Source of the DNA: Streptomyces sp. Tue6028
Lineage (GTDB): Bacteria; Actinomycetota; Actinomycetes; Streptomycetales; Streptomycetaceae
Length of the DNA stretch: 64,000 bases
Reading direction: 5' to 3'
Assembly (NCBI RefSeq): GCF_002300165.1
Contig: NZ_MLCE01000007.1
Location: 12,007 to 76,006 of the forward strand
Shown: one piece after another, positions 63,993-64,000 of the stretch
Numbering within the stretch: position 1 is the stretch's first letter
Layout: each line of letters starts with the position of its first letter
Position numbers and translations under genes: made by a program
Notes under the pieces: model-generated
The model's database searches: none
Seen by the model: only the letters and a program-made list of their open reading frames with translations
Told to the model about the DNA's origin: nothing

Positions 63993-64000
63993 CGCCCACG

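Overview
The window is very GC-rich and looks like a Streptomyces chromosome segment. GC-ending codons dominate, GTG starts are common, and terminators are long GC hairpins. The gene order also fits: a rar/conservon operon, a complete Pup-proteasome locus beside tatAC, helY and pafBC, and metH next to gylR. No rRNA, tRNA, CRISPR array or insertion sequence was recognised.

Left part (1-16.5 kb, partly accessory). The minus strand opens with a truncated NB-ARC/TPR STAND ATPase made of near-identical 126-bp repeats. It is translationally coupled to a 100-residue two-helix membrane protein. The two proteins share a short motif (SGVI-x-TGD), which suggests an NLR/effector pair signalling through a matching motif. 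Next come a metal-receptor-like protein with an XRE-cupin regulator, a glycine-betaine-type ABC importer whose permease is fused to two binding domains, a 5'-3' exonuclease, an iron-box-controlled siderophore-interacting protein, a DrrAB-like exporter with its PadR regulator, an APC permease and an RluA-type pseudouridine synthase.

Middle-left (16.6-29.1 kb). The rarA-E conservon (sensor-like ATPase, roadblock, DUF742, GTPase, P450) lies on the minus strand; its P450 has EQSLW in place of the ExxR motif. It is followed by a TetR gene divergent from two DUF1989 genes, a urea/guanidine carboxylase and an allophanate hydrolase. A 22-bp palindrome in front of this operon recurs, with two mismatches, in front of the APC permease 8.5 kb away. 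This points to one nitrogen-scavenging regulon, probably for guanidine, lying on both sides of the rar operon.

Centre (29.4-49 kb). This is the actinobacterial proteasome neighbourhood: helY, a lipid kinase, tatC, tatA, two small proteins, pafC, pafB, two FKBP prolyl isomerases, pafA, an MFS/LacI pair, prcA, prcB, pup, dop and arc. Pup ends in Glu, so it can be ligated by PafA without deamidation. Hairpin terminators divide the locus into arc, dop-pup-prcB-prcA, MFS-pafA, FKBP and pafBC-tat units.

Right part (48.8-64 kb). Here are a ferredoxin, an exported protein, the tRNA m1A58 methyltransferase, a site-2 protease with a long disordered N-terminus, a RecB-like Fe-S nuclease, an orphan NarL-type response regulator, two paralogous peptide-binding lipoproteins without a transporter, a HAD phosphatase, cobalamin-dependent methionine synthase and the glycerol regulator gylR.
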